Of a stretch of DNA of 64,000 bases, positions 41,215 to 49,772 are shown piece by piece. Each line of letters begins with the position of its first letter. The stretch's first letter is position 1. A model generated the notes under the pieces. That model did not search any database and had not been told where the DNA came from. It was given only the letters and a program-made list of their open reading frames with translations. A program made the position numbers and the translations under genes. Source of the stretch: Frigoriflavimonas asaccharolytica (GTDB taxonomy: Bacteria; Bacteroidota; Bacteroidia; Flavobacteriales; Weeksellaceae); the NCBI RefSeq assembly GCF_013294015.1, contig NZ_JABSNO010000006.1, forward strand, positions 113,246 to 177,245. Direction: 5' to 3'.

Positions 41215-42357
41215 TTATAAATTTTCCCACCAATTGCTGTAAGATTTTTTTTCTTTTACCAAAATTTCTTGTCCAATTTTTGGCGTAATCACTTCTAGAT
41301 TGAACTGTTTTGCTTTTGCTTGCACTCGCTTTATCGGGTCTTTCCAATCGTGCATTGCCAATTTGAAACCTCCCCAATGTATCGGCATGATTTTTTTGGC
41401 TCGAACATCCATTCCAGCTTGCGCGGTTTCTTCGGGCATCATGTGAATATCCGACCATTTATCGTTGTATTGTCCACATTCCATTAATGCCAAATCAAAA
41501 GGACCATATTTATTTCCGATTTCTTTAAAATGTGGTGCGTAACCACTATCTCCACTGAAAAATAAATTTTCTTCTTTAGATTGAATTACCCACGAACTCC
41601 ACAAAGTGCTCTGACCATTATTTAATTTTCTACCCGAAAAATGCTGTGCAGGTGTACAAGCCAAAGTTAAGGTTTCGAATTTAATTTCTTGCCACCAATC
41701 CAATTCTGAAATTTTCGAAGCTGGAATTCCCCAAGCTTTCAAGTGTTCTCCAACTCCAAGAGGTGTATAAAAGTGCTTCGTTTTGTCTTTAATTTTCATT
41801 ACGGTTTCATAATCTAAATGGTCATAATGATCGTGCGAGAAAATAACAGCATCAATAAAAGGTAGTTTTTCAATAGCAATCGGCATTTCCGAATTAAATC
41901 GATCTGCGCCAAGCAAAGGATGAGGTGCGGCAACTTTCCCAAACATCGGGTCTAGCAAAATTGTTTTTCCGTCTATTTGCAACAAAAAAGCCGAATGTCC
42001 GAACCAGACCAACCGTGCTTCACCTTTATAATCGGCAACGTCAATGGAATCTATTTTTTGCACTTTCAAATCTTCTTTTGGGCGGCCATTTTCTACTTTG
42101 GTAGTGAAAAAATAATAAGCAACATCCAATTTTTCTTTAAAACTAAGCTCTTTCGGAACTGCTTTGGTATTGTTGAATTTTCCGTCTTTATATTGTGCTG
42201 AGTTTTGGTAAGTAAGCTGTTTTTCTTTCGAAATATCTGCTCCAAAACTAGGGTAGAAGGTGGTAAATGCCAAATATGCGAGTACCAAAAGGCCAATTAT
42301 TATAAGTGTTGTTATCATTATTTTTTTTAAAATTCGTTTTAACATTTTGATATTCAT
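41215..42357 (-). CDS. Membrane-anchored MBL-fold metallohydrolase (UlaG/NAPE-PLD-like)
   Basis: 380 residues with an N-terminal membrane helix (about 10-33) and a metallo-beta-lactamase domain: WFGHSAFLLQIDGKTILLDPMFG, the metal motif SHDHYDHLDY (HxHxDH type), FSGDSGYAPHFKEIG and MPIHWGGFKLAMHD. This subgroup includes UlaG and NAPE-hydrolysing phospholipase D; the substrate here is unknown. It is the first of four leftward genes ending at 38949. Confidence 0.88.
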   Translation of the reverse strand: MNIKMLKRILKKIMITTLIIIGLLVLAYLAFTTFYPSFGADISKEKQLTYQNSAQYKDGKFNNTKAVPKELSFKEKLDVAYYFFTTKVENGRPKEDLKVQKIDSIDVADYKGEARLVWFGHSAFLLQIDGKTILLDPMFGKVAAPHPLLGADRFNSEMPIAIEKLPFIDAVIFSHDHYDHLDYETVMKIKDKTKHFYTPLGVGEHLKAWGIPASKISELDWWQEIKFETLTLACTPAQHFSGRKLNNGQSTLWSSWVIQSKEENLFFSGDSGYAPHFKEIGNKYGPFDLALMECGQYNDKWSDIHMMPEETAQAGMDVRAKKIMPIHWGGFKLAMHDWKDPIKRVQAKAKQFNLEVITPKIGQEILVKEKKSYSNWWENL

Positions 42358-42575
42358 TATTAAAGTACAAAATTACAAGAATAAAATTCTGCATCTGTAT
42401 ACAAATTACTTTTCGTTGTATGCAAATTACTGAATTTTAGTATGCTTTTTGATTTTTATACTTTTAGTTTAAACCTATTTGAGGACAACTACATAAGGAG
42501 CTGTGAATCTAAACTAAATAAGTACCTTGCAAAAAATTTAGCTTTAAATAAAAAACCTGAATAATACGATTTGTA

Positions 42576-43139
42576 ATGCAAGAATATCTACAAAATTTTA
42601 ATCTATTTACCAGTCAAGAAATCACCCACTTCTTAGCTCTTTGTGAATACAAAACGATAAAAAAGAATAATTTTTTCTTACAACAAGACGAAATTTGCGA
42701 CAATCTATCTTATGTGGTGTCGGGAATTTTTCGGTCTTTTTATTATTCGAATGCTGACGACCAAATTACCTATTGTTTTACTTTTCAAAATAGTTTACTA
42801 ATGGCGTACTCGTCATTTATATCTGGAAACAAATCTCAGGAAAACTTGCAAGCTATTTCCGATTCTGAGATTATTTCGATCCCAAAAAAGAAGTTGGAAG
42901 AGTTAGCCAAGTCAAATACCAAATGGTTGGAGTTTTTAAAAATCATTGCAGAAAAAGAGTATGTTGATCTTGAGAGTTGGATTTTCAACCATCAAAAAGA
43001 TAAGGCACAGCAGCGTTACTTAGATTTATTGAACAAGCAACCCAAATTGATACAAGAAATACCTTTGCAACACATTGCTTCCTATTTAGGAATTACCCAA
43101 AGACATCTAAGCCGCATTAGGGCCAATATTACTTATTAG
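42576..43139 (+). CDS. Crp/Fnr-family regulator
   Basis: 187 residues: a cyclic-nucleotide-binding-like jelly roll (about 20-115) and a short C-terminal helix-turn-helix (IPLQHIASYLGITQRHLSRIR). This compact Crp type is very common in Bacteroidota and its ligand is generally unknown. It is divergent from the MBL gene and is followed after 67 bases by an SDR gene, its probable target. Confidence 0.88.
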   Translation: MQEYLQNFNLFTSQEITHFLALCEYKTIKKNNFFLQQDEICDNLSYVVSGIFRSFYYSNADDQITYCFTFQNSLLMAYSSFISGNKSQENLQAISDSEIISIPKKKLEELAKSNTKWLEFLKIIAEKEYVDLESWIFNHQKDKAQQRYLDLLNKQPKLIQEIPLQHIASYLGITQRHLSRIRANITY

Positions 43140-43206
43140 ACAAATGTCCTAGTCCTACTCTTTACGTCCTTCATAAATTTGCATATAACTTTAAAACAAA
43201 AAATAT

Positions 43207-43818
43207 ATGAAAACGATAATCTTAATTGGAGCAAAAGGAAAAATGGGTCAAGCAGCATTAAGCGGCTTAGGAAAACATAAAGTAATCACTGCAGGACGTT
43301 CGGCTGCTGACTACGATTTTCAAGTAGACATCACAAGTGAGGAATCATTAAGAAAGTTATACAAAGATGTAGGCCATTTTGACGCCGTAGTAAATACTGT
43401 TGGAGTTTGTGAATATGCTAATTTCACTGAAATGACCGAAGAACAATGGATGACTACCATTATGAGCAAAATGATGGGGCAAATTAATCTTGTACGTATT
43501 GGTCAAGAATACATTGCTGATAAAGGTTCGTTCACGCTAATTACAGGGATTTTAAATACAAAACCAATTCCGTTTGCAATTGCCGATGCAACTACAAGTG
43601 GCGCAATAGATACGTTTGTTAAATGTGTTGCTTTTGAAATGCCTCGTGGTATTCGTATCAACTCTATAAATCCAACGGTTTTAGAAGAAGCTTGGGATGT
43701 TTATGGTGAAATGATGCCTGGATTTGAACCTGTTCCTGGTAGATTAGTAGGGAAAGCTTTTGAGCGTTCTGTTGATGGTTTCATCACTGGTCAAGTACTT
43801 TTTGTTGATGCTTATTAA
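43207..43818 (+). CDS. Short-chain dehydrogenase (short form)
   Basis: 203 residues: IILIGAKGKMGQAALSGLG for NAD(P), VDITSEESLRKLY, VVNTVGVCEYANFTEMTEEQW and GIRINSINPTVLEEAWDVYG. The classical YxxxK active site is replaced by a region without Tyr (AIADATTSGAIDTFVKC), so catalysis is uncertain; such forms act as reductases for unknown small compounds. A -7 box TAAATTTG stands at 43174-43181, so it may have its own promoter behind the Crp gene. A terminator follows. Confidence 0.82.
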   Translation: MKTIILIGAKGKMGQAALSGLGKHKVITAGRSAADYDFQVDITSEESLRKLYKDVGHFDAVVNTVGVCEYANFTEMTEEQWMTTIMSKMMGQINLVRIGQEYIADKGSFTLITGILNTKPIPFAIADATTSGAIDTFVKCVAFEMPRGIRINSINPTVLEEAWDVYGEMMPGFEPVPGRLVGKAFERSVDGFITGQVLFVDAY

Positions 43819-43835
43819 TCAATTTTCTAAATAAT

Positions 43836-43868
43836 AAATGGCGTTTGATAGTTATCCAAACGCCATTT
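43836..43868 (+). terminator. Terminator after the short-chain dehydrogenase gene
   Basis: A perfect 12-bp stem AAATGGCGTTTG/CAAACGCCATTT (43836-43847 with 43857-43868), 9-base loop and a following T-rich stretch. Confidence 0.8.
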
Positions 43869-44004
43869 TATGTTTTCTTTCAATTTCAGAATTAATTAAG
43901 CTGATTTTTATATTCTAAAGCATTAATAATTTGTACTCTAACTATAATTATAGAGATGCTTTCGATGAATAATACTGTCATTTTCTAATGGACAAGCTGA
44001 ACTA

Positions 44005-44121
44005 TTACAAAGTTACAATCACTTTTCCAACAGTTCTTCCTAATTCTACATCTCTATGCGCATTTGCCATATCTTCGAAGGCAAAAGATTTATAGATGGT
44101 TAGTTTGATGGTTCCATTTTG
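44005..44121 (-). pseudogene. Remnant of a medium-chain alcohol dehydrogenase/quinone reductase (C-terminus)
   Basis: On the minus strand, directly behind the stop codon of the next gene and in the same frame, 38 codons read NGTIKLTIYKSFAFEDMANA, then a HRDVELGRTVGKVIVTL end and TAA. This is the typical C-terminus of zinc-type or quinone-reductase medium-chain dehydrogenases (AH...G...GKVV). The rest of the gene is missing, so the neighbouring gene or its ancestor replaced it by a deletion or insertion. Confidence 0.75.
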
Positions 44122-45414
44122 TTACTTCTCATCAACTACTTTACTAGTACTAAGGTCTTTTGGCAATGAAAAAGATTCAATTTTATCACTGAAAAGAATT
44201 GGCGCATATAGCGTATTGCCTTGAATACTTATATCTGCTAAACCTTTTGGAAAAGTTCCAACTAACTTTTTAGCATTGTCGTTTATAAAAAACAAATCGC
44301 TAACCGTACCACCTGTAACCAAATATCCCTCTTTAACAACTGCTAATCCATCTAAAGCGCCTAGTTGGTAGCTACTTTTAAGCATCGAAAATGTCTTGTC
44401 TTTTAGGTTTACTTTATACATACTTCCATATTTGTCAGCAGTTAAGGATAACGATAATTCGGCACCAAAATTGGCAATCACTAAATAATCACCGTCTACA
44501 AAAAGTCCGTTTGGATGCATAATTTCGGGTGCTTGAAACCAAACCACTAGCTTATTATTTTCGAGAGTGAAAATTTTTCCAGTAGCAATATCAGAAACAA
44601 AAACTTGCCCTTCTTTTGAAATTGCAACGTCATTTAAAGCCATTGCCTCTTTTGAAGCAATACTCTCTATTATCTTGCCTTTTTTTACATCAATTATATG
44701 TAACTCTGTTCCATCACCCACATATAATTTGTCTTGATACAATGCCAAACCAGCAGGATTATTTAAACCCGTAACCCAGTTGTAATTATCAACTTTTCCG
44801 TCTTTTGTGATTCGACTGATGTATCCTTTTTCGTTTTTATTTACATTAGAAACATACAACCAATTTTCTGTAGCCGATGCTACAATGGACTCTGGCATAG
44901 AGAAACCTGTCAGTTCCCAGTTTTTGGTTAATTTATCGGTAGCATTTGTTTTTGCAGTTTCGGTATAATTCACTTCGCTTAACACCTCTTTTAATGCAAA
45001 TATCCCATTGTTTGCAGCAGGAAAACCTGTGTACAGACTTAACAAAATCATGGTTTCAGAAATCTCGTTTGGAGTTACACCTACGTTCAAAGCCGCTTTC
45101 ATGTGCGATTTTAATTGTGATGTTGCATTGGCTTGAGTAGTTAGACTTGCGATGATGAGCAGTTCTTTTGTTTTAAAATCCAAACCTGGTCTGTTGTAAA
45201 TTTCGCCAAAACCATAACGAATGATGTATTCTGCCATATCTGGCGACACACTTTTAAATGCCGCTTCTAGACCTTTTGCAGCGCCTTCGCCATTAACTTC
45301 GTTTACAATTTTTACGCCTGTTTCATAGTTGTCTTCTTTTGTTGTTTGTGCTACTGCCAGTAAATTAATCCCTAAGGCAAAAATTAAGACAATTTGTTTT
45401 TTTAGTATGTTCAT
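44122..45414 (-). CDS. Exported fusion of carboxymuconolactone-decarboxylase-like and SMP-30-like domains
   Basis: 430 residues: signal peptide (about 1-23), a CMD/AhpD-like helical domain (about 30-150; GEIYNRPGLDFKTKELLIIASLTTQ, LKSHMKAALNVGVTPNEISETMILLSLYTGFPAA) without the CxxC of AhpD, and a six-bladed SMP-30/NHL-like propeller (about 165-420; GLNNPAGLALYQDKLYVGDG, ALNDVAISKEGQVFVSDI, HPNGLFVDGDYLVIANFG). Each half alone is common; the exported fusion is unusual. It may act on a lactone or similar ring compound in the periplasm. Its stop codon abuts the dehydrogenase remnant. Confidence 0.8.
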   Translation of the reverse strand: MNILKKQIVLIFALGINLLAVAQTTKEDNYETGVKIVNEVNGEGAAKGLEAAFKSVSPDMAEYIIRYGFGEIYNRPGLDFKTKELLIIASLTTQANATSQLKSHMKAALNVGVTPNEISETMILLSLYTGFPAANNGIFALKEVLSEVNYTETAKTNATDKLTKNWELTGFSMPESIVASATENWLYVSNVNKNEKGYISRITKDGKVDNYNWVTGLNNPAGLALYQDKLYVGDGTELHIIDVKKGKIIESIASKEAMALNDVAISKEGQVFVSDIATGKIFTLENNKLVVWFQAPEIMHPNGLFVDGDYLVIANFGAELSLSLTADKYGSMYKVNLKDKTFSMLKSSYQLGALDGLAVVKEGYLVTGGTVSDLFFINDNAKKLVGTFPKGLADISIQGNTLYAPILFSDKIESFSLPKDLSTSKVVDEK

Positions 45415-45541
45415 TTTTTTATGCTTTGATTAACTGTAGTCTTTGAAGCTAATTTTATATTAAATCGCTCTACTAAAGTTAGTTGTATTTTAACTTGATG
45501 ATATATTTTAATAATATTTCTCGAGCAAAAGTCGCTTAAGA

Positions 45542-46165
45542 TTATATTTCTGTTACAAAATTCATGTATTGTTTCAAATCTCCATCTACCGTTTCTTCCA
45601 ACAATTTTCCTGTTTTCATGGCGTACGGTTGATTAAAATGAATGTCCCAAACATCAGATTCTTTTCTCCAATATTCATAAACAGCCAAGGTATCTTCTTG
45701 CCCGTCAACAGTGTATAAATCAAAAAGGATATTTCCTTCTTCCTCTTTTCGAGTGTTGGTAATATGATCTTCAAATTGCGTTAGAATTTGCTTTCTATAA
45801 GTTGGATCGAACTTAAAGATGAAGAAAATAATGAATAATTCGTCGTCTTCGTTTGCAGATTTAGAACGGTCTGGTAAAGGGTTGGTATCACCCAAAAAGT
45901 AAAAATCGGGTGCGGTCGCTAAGGCTGTTTGACCTATTTGCATTAACTTTTGGGTATGAGGCTCTTTGTCATGAGATTCGATGGCTGCTTTGTCTGACCA
46001 ACGTTCGTACACAAAAAATACATTGGCATCGCTTTTTGATACAAAAACTTTAATTTCGTGATTACCCGCTTCTTTTTGTGTTGCTGCTTGAGCTTCCTTT
46101 AAAGTTGCTGCAAAACTAGTTGCGTGTTCTGGTTTTGCGGTGAATTTTACTATGGTGCTTTTCAT
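45542..46165 (-). CDS. Tandem antibiotic-biosynthesis-monooxygenase-like protein
   Basis: 207 residues with two ABM ferredoxin-like domains (about 1-95: KFTAKPEHATSFAATLKEAQAAT, VFFVYERWSDKAAIESHDKEPH; about 105-205: IFKFDPTYRKQILTQFEDHI, LAVYEYWRKESDVWDIHF). Such domains act on quinones or other small aromatic compounds without cofactor. It is 28 bases behind the nitroreductase gene on the same strand, so the two probably form one redox operon. Confidence 0.85.
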   Translation of the reverse strand: MKSTIVKFTAKPEHATSFAATLKEAQAATQKEAGNHEIKVFVSKSDANVFFVYERWSDKAAIESHDKEPHTQKLMQIGQTALATAPDFYFLGDTNPLPDRSKSANEDDELFIIFFIFKFDPTYRKQILTQFEDHITNTRKEEEGNILFDLYTVDGQEDTLAVYEYWRKESDVWDIHFNQPYAMKTGKLLEETVDGDLKQYMNFVTEI

Positions 46166-46193
46166 GATGTTTTTTTTTTGATTTAAAAATTAC

Positions 46194-46847
46194 TTATAAG
46201 ATGGTGATTACTTCTTCCTCTGAAAATCTAGATTTTGGAAGGCTTGCATTAAAATCAGTATCTTTTCTATATCCCAAAGACACTACAGCTAAAGCAGTAT
46301 ATCCTTTTTCACGTAAACCAAACTCTTCGTCTAAAGCTTTTACATCTACACCTTCCATTGGGCAAGCGTCAATTCCTAATGCAGCAACACCTAACAAAAG
46401 TGACCCCATATTTAAATAAACTTGTTTTTCCATCCAATGTGGTAAATCTTTAAGGTCGTATTTATGAATATCTGCAAACAACATACGCCCACCGTGCATT
46501 TGGTCTTTAAATTGTTGTGCCGCAAAACGACCATCTTTATCTTCTTGTTCCAAAATACTAGTCAAATAGGCTTCGTCTGCATTGGTTCGCGCAGCATATA
46601 CAATTACATGAGAAGCATCTAAAACTTTAGGGGTATTGAACGGAAAAGTGACCTCAGTACCTTTTGCAATACGTTGTTTACCTTCTGTTGTATCTGCAAT
46701 AAGAAAATGCCAAGGTTGTAAGTTGATACTAGAAGGACTCAAACGCAATAAATCTTTTACTTGTTGGAAATCTGCTTCTGAGATCTTCTTGGTAGCATCA
46801 AATTCTTTTACAGAATAACGGTTGTTTAAAATGTCACTTAAAATCAT
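46194..46847 (-). CDS. nfsB: NAD(P)H nitroreductase, NfsB type
   Basis: 217 residues, the usual length. FMN-binding family motifs: NNRYSVKEFDATKKISE, LLRLSPSSINLQPWHFL, NMGSLLLGVAALGIDACPMEGVD and VVSLGYRKDTDFNASLPKSRF. It reduces nitroaromatics, quinones and flavins with NAD(P)H. Divergent from an HxlR regulator gene and followed by an ABM gene, a standard set for electrophile or quinone stress. Confidence 0.92.
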   Translation of the reverse strand: MILSDILNNRYSVKEFDATKKISEADFQQVKDLLRLSPSSINLQPWHFLIADTTEGKQRIAKGTEVTFPFNTPKVLDASHVIVYAARTNADEAYLTSILEQEDKDGRFAAQQFKDQMHGGRMLFADIHKYDLKDLPHWMEKQVYLNMGSLLLGVAALGIDACPMEGVDVKALDEEFGLREKGYTALAVVSLGYRKDTDFNASLPKSRFSEEEVITIL

Positions 46848-46995
46848 ATTTTTATATTTAGTTACTTATTTATACTATCATTTTTATAGTGGAAAAAGTA
46901 TGTATAGTTTATAATGTACACAATAACGGTCATAAAGTATAGTATAAAATAAATTTTTAACTAGTTATATTTCAATTATTTAAAAAATAATAATT

Positions 46996-47014
46996 AACTA
47001 TAAAAAATATAGTT
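46996..47014. promoter_or_regulatory. Candidate HxlR operator
   Basis: AACTATA, five A, TATAGTT: a perfect 7-bp inverted repeat that overlaps the -33 region of the HxlR gene. A related pair of TTTATAATGTA stretches lies at about 46909 and 47048. Position fits autorepression and control of the divergent nitroreductase gene. Confidence 0.5.
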
Positions 47015-47043
47015 GCACACTAATAATTAGTGCTATATCTTTG
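47013..47043 (+). promoter_or_regulatory. Promoter of the HxlR gene
   Basis: TTG at 47013-47015 and TATCTTTG at 47036-47043 match the -33 and -7 elements of Bacteroidota promoters with a 20-base spacer; transcription would begin near 47049, about 24 bases ahead of the ATG. Confidence 0.65.
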
Positions 47044-47072
47044 CACTTTATAATGTATATAAAACTAATGCT

Positions 47073-47456
47073 ATGGACAGGAAAGAACTTTTCGAAAAAA
47101 AGCCAAAAATAAAGATCAACGACAAAATATCGTGGTGTCCTACTAGTGCCGCAATGGAATTAATAGGTGGGAAATGGAAAAGTGTAATCCTTACTCATTT
47201 GATTAGTGGCACGAAACGCTACAACGAATTACGCAAAGAAATTCCAGGAATCACGGAGCGAACCTTGAGTTTGCAACTCAAACAATTGGAAGAAGACGGT
47301 TTAGTAGTTAGAAAAGTATTCACCAAAAAACCACCTTTGCGAGTAGAATATACCTTAACCGAATTTGGTCAAACTCTCGTTCCCATTTTAAACCTTATTA
47401 TCGAATGGGGACTTATGGCTGCAGAAACCAAAGGAGAGTTTATTTTTGAAGAATAA
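47073..47456 (+). CDS. HxlR-family transcriptional regulator
   Basis: 127 residues with the winged helix MELIGGKWKSVILTHLISGTKRYNELRKEIPGITERTLSLQLKQLEEDGLV and the wing PPLRVEYTLTEFG; the family Cys is in SWCPTSAAM (about residue 23). It is divergent from nfsB, with an inverted repeat at its own promoter. Confidence 0.92.
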   Translation: MDRKELFEKKPKIKINDKISWCPTSAAMELIGGKWKSVILTHLISGTKRYNELRKEIPGITERTLSLQLKQLEEDGLVVRKVFTKKPPLRVEYTLTEFGQTLVPILNLIIEWGLMAAETKGEFIFEE

Positions 47457-47565
47457 CGATCTAGGAAGCGTTTAAATAAGCGCTTGCCTAACTATTCTAA
47501 ACAAAAAAGAATATATTTAGGGTTGCATACGATTTTATACTACCTAAAAAGATTTGTTGCTAACT

Positions 47566-48144
47566 ATGAAAAACGACCTAATCCAACATCTGAGTAATTA
47601 CATCAAGTTATCTGATGAAAATACCGCATTGATACTTAATCATACCGAAGTGCATCACTATAAAGCTTCCGATTTTTTTATTGAAAGTGGTGATAAATGC
47701 GACCAAATGGCGTTTTTAATAAGTGGCGTTTTTCGTTTTTGTTTTATGGATTATAAAGGAAATGAAATAACCTCGTATTTTATGAAAGAGCACGATTTTG
47801 TTAGTAATATCACTAGCTTTTTCGAATTTTCTGTAAGTTCGGGTTCGATACAAGCAGAAACCAATTGCGAAGTTATTCAGTTTTCGAGAGCCTCTTGGGA
47901 TTTATTTTGTGCCGAAATACCAGAATGGGAGAATTCTTTTCAAAAAATAGTCAATGAAACGTTAGTAAATAAAATCAATTTTCAAAGAAGCTTACTTAAT
48001 CTCGATGCCAAGGATTCTTACTTAAAATTTTTAAAAACCTATCCGTCTATCTTACAAAGAGTACCTTTAAACCATGTGGCTTCCTTTTTAGGAATAACAC
48101 CCTTCTCTTTGAGTAGAATTCGAAAATCAATTGCCATCATTTAG
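47566..48144 (+). CDS. Crp/Fnr-family regulator
   Basis: 192 residues from the ATG at 47566 (MKNDLIQHLSNYIKL); a TTG four codons earlier is less likely. A cNMP-type jelly roll (about 15-115; ESGDKCDQMAFLISGVFRF) and a compact C-terminal helix-turn-helix (PLNHVASFLGITPFSLSRIRK). Ligand unknown. It lies between an HxlR gene and an NTF2-like gene, the latter being the next gene on the strand. Confidence 0.88.
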   Translation: MKNDLIQHLSNYIKLSDENTALILNHTEVHHYKASDFFIESGDKCDQMAFLISGVFRFCFMDYKGNEITSYFMKEHDFVSNITSFFEFSVSSGSIQAETNCEVIQFSRASWDLFCAEIPEWENSFQKIVNETLVNKINFQRSLLNLDAKDSYLKFLKTYPSILQRVPLNHVASFLGITPFSLSRIRKSIAII

Positions 48145-48219
48145 TATTAATTGCCAAATGACAAGTCCGCTAACTTAAAAAAACGGTTCCTTTGCGAATA
48201 TAAATTAATATAAAAATAT

Positions 48220-48717
48220 ATGGAAGCTTTAGAACAACAGCGAATTTATAGAGTCAAAGCAATGATGCACCGTTTCTTTTCATTGTATGAAAGCAAGAAT
48301 ACCGATTTTTCTTTGGTAAGTGAATTACTTTATAAAGATGGTTTTGAATGGTTGAGTCCGAGTGGAAACTTGGAAGGCGTGGCAGCATTTGAAAACAGCT
48401 TTAACGAATTGAATAAAGATTGGGGACATTCGCACCGACCATTTGAAATGACAGTTACCCTTATTGATGATACAACAGCCTCATTAAGTTTTAACTACAT
48501 CTATCAGCACGTGCAAGACGGTAAAATAGTTTTACACGCAAAAGGTCATTATGAAATTACTTGTATTGACAATGGCGAAGCGTTTCCACGTATTCAAAAA
48601 TGCAATCTTAGCTTGCTAAAAATGATCGAAGTTGGTGGCTTTATTGATATGTTCGAAATGAACAAAACTTTATATCTAGACTATCAACTGAAAGCTGAAC
48701 AGATCATAAAAGCATAG
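48220..48717 (+). CDS. NTF2-like (SnoaL-type) protein
   Basis: 165 residues with the NTF2-like pattern: a long N-terminal helix (RVKAMMHRFFSLYESKNTDFSLVSELLYKDGFEWLSP), strands (MTVTLIDDTTASLSFNYIYQHV, HAKGHYEITCIDNG) and a C-terminal helical tail. Substrate unknown. It may be regulated by the Crp-type protein encoded 75 bases upstream. Confidence 0.7.
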   Translation: MEALEQQRIYRVKAMMHRFFSLYESKNTDFSLVSELLYKDGFEWLSPSGNLEGVAAFENSFNELNKDWGHSHRPFEMTVTLIDDTTASLSFNYIYQHVQDGKIVLHAKGHYEITCIDNGEAFPRIQKCNLSLLKMIEVGGFIDMFEMNKTLYLDYQLKAEQIIKA

Positions 48718-48941
48718 ATCCTTAAAAGTTTGCCTTGGTAATTTAATTAACGGGCGAATTTTTGAATAGAATAAAATACAAGCGCTACAGCGAAGTATCT
48801 AAAGAAATCCTGGGAATCCTAGAATTTTTTTTAGTTTACAATTCAAACCACTGAATAATCACTTACAATGCCACAACAAAAATAAAGCTATCCTTATCCT
48901 TACTAAGCCACAATAGGTTTAATTTTCCCTATTATTCGACT

Positions 48942-49271
48942 TTATTTGTTTCGTTTTTTTTGAATTTCCAATGATTCTTTTGCCCATCTAATAAACGCCT
49001 CAGAATCTTCTAATATAGCAGCTGGAATACTGTAAAATGAAAGCACGGTTGCATTACTTTTAAAAGGTTTTAATGGAACCGAACCAGATTCAATAAATTT
49101 AGCCTTATTGGTGTCATCTACTTTCAGATAAACCATATCGTTTGCAATAATTCCAAAAGCTAAATCATCCTGATACAATGCAACACAACCAAACATTTTA
49201 TTGATATGCACATTACTCCAACCCGATAATTGGTCCAGAACAAATTGTGTAAAATCCTTTGAAACAGCCAT
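48942..49271 (-). CDS. TfoX N-terminal-domain protein
   Basis: 109 residues, just the TfoX/Sxy N-terminal domain: VNIHKMFGCVALYQDDLAFGII-like core (VHINKMFGCVALYQDDLAFG), VYLKVDDTNKAKF and a C-terminal helix with WAKESLEIQKK. The full competence regulator has a second domain that is lacking; stand-alone copies like this are common in Bacteroidota and of unknown role. Confidence 0.85.
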   Translation of the reverse strand: MAVSKDFTQFVLDQLSGWSNVHINKMFGCVALYQDDLAFGIIANDMVYLKVDDTNKAKFIESGSVPLKPFKSNATVLSFYSIPAAILEDSEAFIRWAKESLEIQKKRNK

Positions 49272-49284
49272 TTTTATTTGTTTT

Positions 49285-49706
49285 TCAATACAGTTTTGAC
49301 GCTATAAAAGCTCCAATAATCATCTCAGCCCAAGCGATGGGAAATAAAATTGCAGCCGTACTCCACACCCCCAAACCTGTATTGACACTGGCAATCCAGA
49401 AAATACCAATGGTTGCAAAAGCAGTAGTTGTACCTGAAATAATAATTGATTTTAAGTTATTCCCAAAAGCAACGGAACAAAGCCAAAATATAAATACTAA
49501 AACTGCAGACAATAAAGTATCCCAAATTCCCCAAATCAAGCATTACTCACTTCCATTGCGCCAATTGGTATTCTGCCTGCAAAGAATTTTTCCATCAACG
49601 GGAAGGTAACAAACATCGCTCTTGCTACTTCTGCAATATTTATCCAAATGCTGGTTATTAGAGTGATAATAACAAATTGTTTCAAATTAAAAACTTTATT
49701 TTCCAT
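49285..49706 (-). pseudogene. Four-helix membrane protein split by a frameshift
   Basis: A first part from ATG 49706 (MENKVFNLKQFVIITLITS) runs to GAMEVSNA and stops at 49536; a second part starts with TTG at 49539 (IWGIWDTLLSAVLVFIFW) and ends at 49285. The two overlap by only a few bases and together give one smooth membrane protein of about 140 residues, so I read this as one gene with a one-base loss near 49536-49541. The family is not known to me. Sequencing error is an alternative. Confidence 0.65.
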
Positions 49707-49772
49707 TGCAATTCTATATTTAAATTTGATGTAAAGATAGTTCAAGTGGAAGAAAATAAACGTTGCAATTTG

